A stretch of DNA of 64,000 nucleotides from Flagellimonas profundi. Lineage in GTDB: Bacteria > Bacteroidota > Bacteroidia > Flavobacteriales > Flavobacteriaceae. This document shows, one piece after another, positions 61,819 through 64,000 of the stretch; within the stretch, counting starts at the first letter, position 1, and every line of letters begins with the position of its first letter. The notes below the pieces were generated by a model. The model was not told the origin of the DNA. It saw only the letters and a list, made by a program, of their open reading frames with translations, and did not search any database. The stretch spans positions 744,001 to 808,000 of the forward strand of contig NZ_JAFLNM010000001.1 of the NCBI RefSeq assembly GCF_017313275.1, written 5' to 3'. Made by a program: the position numbers and the translations under genes.

Positions 61819-61861
61819 GCCAAATGAATCTAAATGGATCCACAACGTGGTTTCATTTGGC
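61819..61861. repeat. Inverted repeat with nested stem
   Basis: GCCAAATGAA (61819-61828) pairs with TTCATTTGGC (61852-61861); inside, CCAC (61840-61843) pairs with GTGG (61847-61850). The two-level stem is suited to an oriT or partition site. Confidence 0.55.
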
Positions 61862-62110
61862 TTAAGGACGAATCTATTTTTATGATATTTCGATGATTTT
61901 CTTGAAATGTATAAAGGTCCAATAATGCAAATAGGACCGATTTTTTAAATAATGATCTTGAAAAAATAGGATGGCTGTATCTAGAGCATTTTTGGGTTCA
62001 AACACAGTATGACCGATGGGTAAAATCAAAAGAATGTGTAGCCCTTGTTCCTGTGGAAGCCAAGAAATGCCTATCGGCCTCCTTGGCATCCTCGGAACCG
62101 CTCAAAAGCC

Positions 62111-62142
62111 CATGGGACAAAAAAGTCCCATGCACTTTTTTT
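62111..62142 (+). terminator. Hairpin CATGGGAC/GTCCCATG with T-tract
   Basis: Arms 62111-62118 and 62125-62132 pair perfectly around six A residues. Three bases later follow seven T residues (62136-62142) on the plus strand. It looks like a Rho-independent terminator but no plus-strand gene precedes it, so it may be a structural element of the transfer origin. Confidence 0.4.
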
Positions 62143-62230
62143 GCCCAGGCACGGTATTTAAGTTTGCTGTATCGTTTATTATCATTTGAGATGGTGCATA
62201 TCATAAAATGAATCCGTTATGGGGGCAATA

Positions 62231-62246
62231 GGTTGTCTTGACAACC
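62231..62246. repeat. Palindromic hairpin upstream of mob genes
   Basis: GGTTGTC (62231-62237) and GACAACC (62240-62246) are separated by two T residues. With the perfect GTTTTAAG/CTTAAAAC inverted repeat at 62396-62414, it forms a row of stems between parA and the MobC-like gene, which is typical of relaxase recognition sites. Confidence 0.4.
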
Positions 62247-62395
62247 CTACTTAAGATGGTAAAAACAATCGTTCGCTGTTATCCAAGATGTTATAATGTC
62301 CATAATTAATTTGATGGTACATTTATACCTTAAATATCCCATTTACTTTCGGTAATAATTTCGTATATTGAAATTCAGAGAATTTCGCAAGTTAT

Positions 62396-62414
62396 GTTTT
62401 AAGTATCTTAAAAC
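62396..62414. repeat. Inverted repeat GTTTTAAG-TAT-CTTAAAAC
   Basis: A perfect 8-bp inverted repeat with a three-base loop lies about 50 bases before the MobC-like start at 62465. It may be the binding site for the MobC-like accessory protein or an autoregulatory operator. Confidence 0.4.
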
Positions 62415-62464
62415 TACTACTTCTAACGAAGTGAAAAATGCGGTTATACCGTTAAACCAGAGAA

Positions 62465-62851
62465 ATGGCACGTAAAACAGGCAGAAAACCTTTAGGCAAT
62501 AAAAAGCGGATACATGGCATAGTGCTCCGCTTTAATGATTCGGAACTGCAAATGGTCAAGGAGACCATGGGAACCTACAACCTCGATTTTACCAAAAGGG
62601 GAGTAGTGGCCCCTTTTTTAAGGCGGCTGATACTTGATAAACAACAGGCCGAGGACACCAAAAAACTGCCCGGACCTTCGGCAAACCTCATTTATCAAAT
62701 CAATAGGATCGGCACCAATATAAACCAGCTTACAGCAACTGCACATGCCAAAAATTTGAGAAGCCCATCCGCAAAGTTGGATGCTGAAATCGAAAAAACG
62801 AATACCTTATTGATGCAAATTTTGGAACTGTTAAGTGAAAAATTACCATAA
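62465..62851 (+). CDS. MobC-like mobilisation accessory protein
   Basis: A 128-residue protein with a basic N-terminus (MARKTGRKPLGNKKRI), a ribbon-helix-helix-like region (IVLRFNDSELQMVKETM) and helix AFLRRLIL-type motif before NLIYQINRIGTNINQL. The INRIGTNINQL block is diagnostic of MobC-type relaxosome proteins, which help the relaxase open the oriT. It ends immediately before the relaxase ATG. Confidence 0.9.
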   Translation: MARKTGRKPLGNKKRIHGIVLRFNDSELQMVKETMGTYNLDFTKRGVVAPFLRRLILDKQQAEDTKKLPGPSANLIYQINRIGTNINQLTATAHAKNLRSPSAKLDAEIEKTNTLLMQILELLSEKLP

Positions 62852-64000
62852 ATGATCGGTCGTATTCTATATCGCGAGACCGTACATGGGGTATTGAACT
62901 ATGTTTTTGGAAAGAACGGAAGTACCATTTTGGGCTTTCAGAACACGATATCGGAATTTGGCACCACCCCTAAATTTTTCGCGAATACATTACATTTTCA
63001 GGGCCAACGCCATGATTCGGCCAGTCGATATGCCCATATTACCCTCAACCTGCCCCATGGGGAGCATCTTGACGACAAAACGTTCTATAAGGTTGCCAAG
63101 GATTATATGGATGAAATGGGATACGGGGAACAGCCCTACGTCGTGGTACGCCATAGCGATACCATCCATGAGCATGTACACCTTGTATCTACCACCGTGA
63201 ACGAATCCGGTACGCTCATCAATTTGCGCAACGATTACCATAGAAATGTAGCCACCCAAAGGTTTTTGGAGAAAAAATACGGTCTCTCTCCTTCGCCGGG
63301 CACAAAGGTTCAAAGGGACCTTCCGAAGTACCGTTTGCCCGAACTACAGCTTTCTGTCGATGAAAATAACGGGACTAAATTCTATATGCAGGATGTAATC
63401 AACGGCCTGTTGCAGAAATATAAAGTTCGGGGTTTTGAAGAGCTGGCGCGATTGGCAAAACCTTACCATATCGTCGTAAGGACGATGACCCATGCCAGCG
63501 GAAGGGTAGGGGTGGCCTACGGCATCGACAACCAAAAACAATACAATACCCAGTTCATAAACGGCTATGTCGTCCATCCTGAACTGAGTGGGCCAAAACT
63601 AAGGACCATCTTTGAAAAATACAGCAAATCAAAGCTTTTACCCATGCACAAAAAACGTTTGGAAAAGCAACTGCTGACCACATTTAAACTCTTCAATAAT
63701 ATTAAGACCGAGGATTTGCCCGATGTCCTGAAATCTTATCAGAACATCGATTGTCAGCTACTATATGGAAGGAATAGGCAATTGGCGGACTTTATTATAT
63801 ATGATAAGTCGGGATATACTTTTAAGGCATCCGAGATAAGCCTGCAACACGATTGGCCCAATAATTCCCGATTGAGTGGAGACCAGTCCTCCGAGACCCA
63901 CATTGATATTGGGAGTAATCAGTTTAGCCTTGAAATCAAAAAACTGATAAAGAACGCTTTCTACAAATCGTATCTGGGCACAAATAAAAGCAAGGAGCTA
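62852..64000 (+). CDS. Relaxase / mobilisation nuclease, 3' end outside window
   Basis: Starts one base after the MobC-like stop (ATG 62852). It has MIGRILYRETVHGVLNYVFG, then FQGQRHDSASRYAHITLNLPHGEHLDDKTF and DTIHEHVHLVSTTVNE. HEHVH is the histidine motif of relaxases (MobA/VirD2-like Bacteroidetes family); the catalytic Tyr is not assigned. It would nick the oriT and pilot the strand into the tra channel. At least 383 residues are visible and the frame runs off the window. Confidence 0.9.
   Translation, partial: MIGRILYRETVHGVLNYVFGKNGSTILGFQNTISEFGTTPKFFANTLHFQGQRHDSASRYAHITLNLPHGEHLDDKTFYKVAKDYMDEMGYGEQPYVVVRHSDTIHEHVHLVSTTVNESGTLINLRNDYHRNVATQRFLEKKYGLSPSPGTKVQRDLPKYRLPELQLSVDENNGTKFYMQDVINGLLQKYKVRGFEELARLAKPYHIVVRTMTHASGRVGVAYGIDNQKQYNTQFINGYVVHPELSGPKLRTIFEKYSKSKLLPMHKKRLEKQLLTTFKLFNNIKTEDLPDVLKSYQNIDCQLLYGRNRQLADFIIYDKSGYTFKASEISLQHDWPNNSRLSGDQSSETHIDIGSNQFSLEIKKLIKNAFYKSYLGTNKSKEL

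Larger units (their letters stand above)
61652..62464. other. 813-bp divergent intergenic region with many inverted repeats (candidate oriT)
   Basis: No convincing gene was seen between parA (minus) and the MobC-like gene (plus). The region holds several inverted repeats (61819-61861, 62111-62132, 62231-62246, 62396-62414) and AT-rich repeats near parA. It is next to the MobC-like and relaxase genes, where oriT is normally found. The oriT role is inference. Confidence 0.45.

Noticed and set aside
61880..62204. Two overlapping minus-strand open frames (68-69 codons) in the candidate oriT region
   Set aside because: They overlap each other in different frames, contain inverted repeats, and neither shows a motif or a clear start.

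Overview
The window looks like a chromosomal stretch from a member of the Bacteroidota, most probably a marine Flavobacteriaceae. The evidence is a SusC/SusD pair driven by an ECF sigma/FecR circuit, HYC_CC_PP-type proteins, Bacteroidetes-type conjugation genes (TraE to TraO, DUF4133/DUF4138 types) and moderate-to-low GC with few Shine-Dalgarno sites. No rRNA, tRNA, CRISPR array, integrase or transposase could be recognised.

Layout. (1) 1-6201, minus strand: a partial membrane-anchored AlbA_2 protein, then a compact metal-handling arm of DUF5676, two methionine-rich lipoproteins, two SHOCT mini-proteins, an HMA metallochaperone, a His-tailed membrane peptide, two monohaem cytochromes, a porin, an AraC regulator carrying an HMA-like sensor domain, and an HYC_CC_PP protein. 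(2) 6442-17538: a SusC/SusD uptake locus with its own FecR and ECF sigma factor, a fused MFS/spermidine-synthase protein, a DUF6503-like protein, a Rieske lipoprotein and a hypothetical. (3) 17635-45000, plus strand: a large copper/silver-resistance arm. It holds a second HYC_CC_PP protein, a CusA-TolC-CusB efflux system, a multicopper oxidase fused to a CopB-like barrel, DUF302, DUF3347 and haem-binding periplasmic proteins, a second HMA-AraC regulator, two HMA chaperones, a DUF305 membrane protein and a CopA P1B-ATPase. A persulfide-dioxygenase-like MBL/rhodanese protein, a PQQ-type sugar dehydrogenase and several small membrane proteins are interspersed. (4) 45067-49160: GNAT, MtfA-type peptidase, a class II Fic protein with an operator-like repeat pair, and a lipocalin-like lipoprotein. 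(5) 49201-64000: the transfer module of an integrative conjugative element. A minus-strand tra operon runs from parA to a giant TraQ-like lipoprotein, and a divergent mob pair (MobC-like, relaxase) leaves the window on the plus strand. Between them lies an 813-bp non-coding region full of inverted repeats that is the best oriT candidate.

How it fits together: the copper arms supply cytoplasmic export (CopA), trans-envelope efflux (CusABC), periplasmic oxidation (the MCO) and many Met/His/Cys-rich periplasmic buffers. They are probably controlled by the two HMA-AraC proteins. Their position beside tra/mob genes suggests they are cargo of a conjugative element, although neither end of that element lies in the window.

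The most unusual points are the HMA-AraC sensor-regulators, the MCO-CopB fusion, three related long hairpins at 32866-33647, a TraQ-like protein with about eight tandem Ig-like domains, and paired palindromes in front of the Fic gene. All family names come from reading motifs; no database search was possible.
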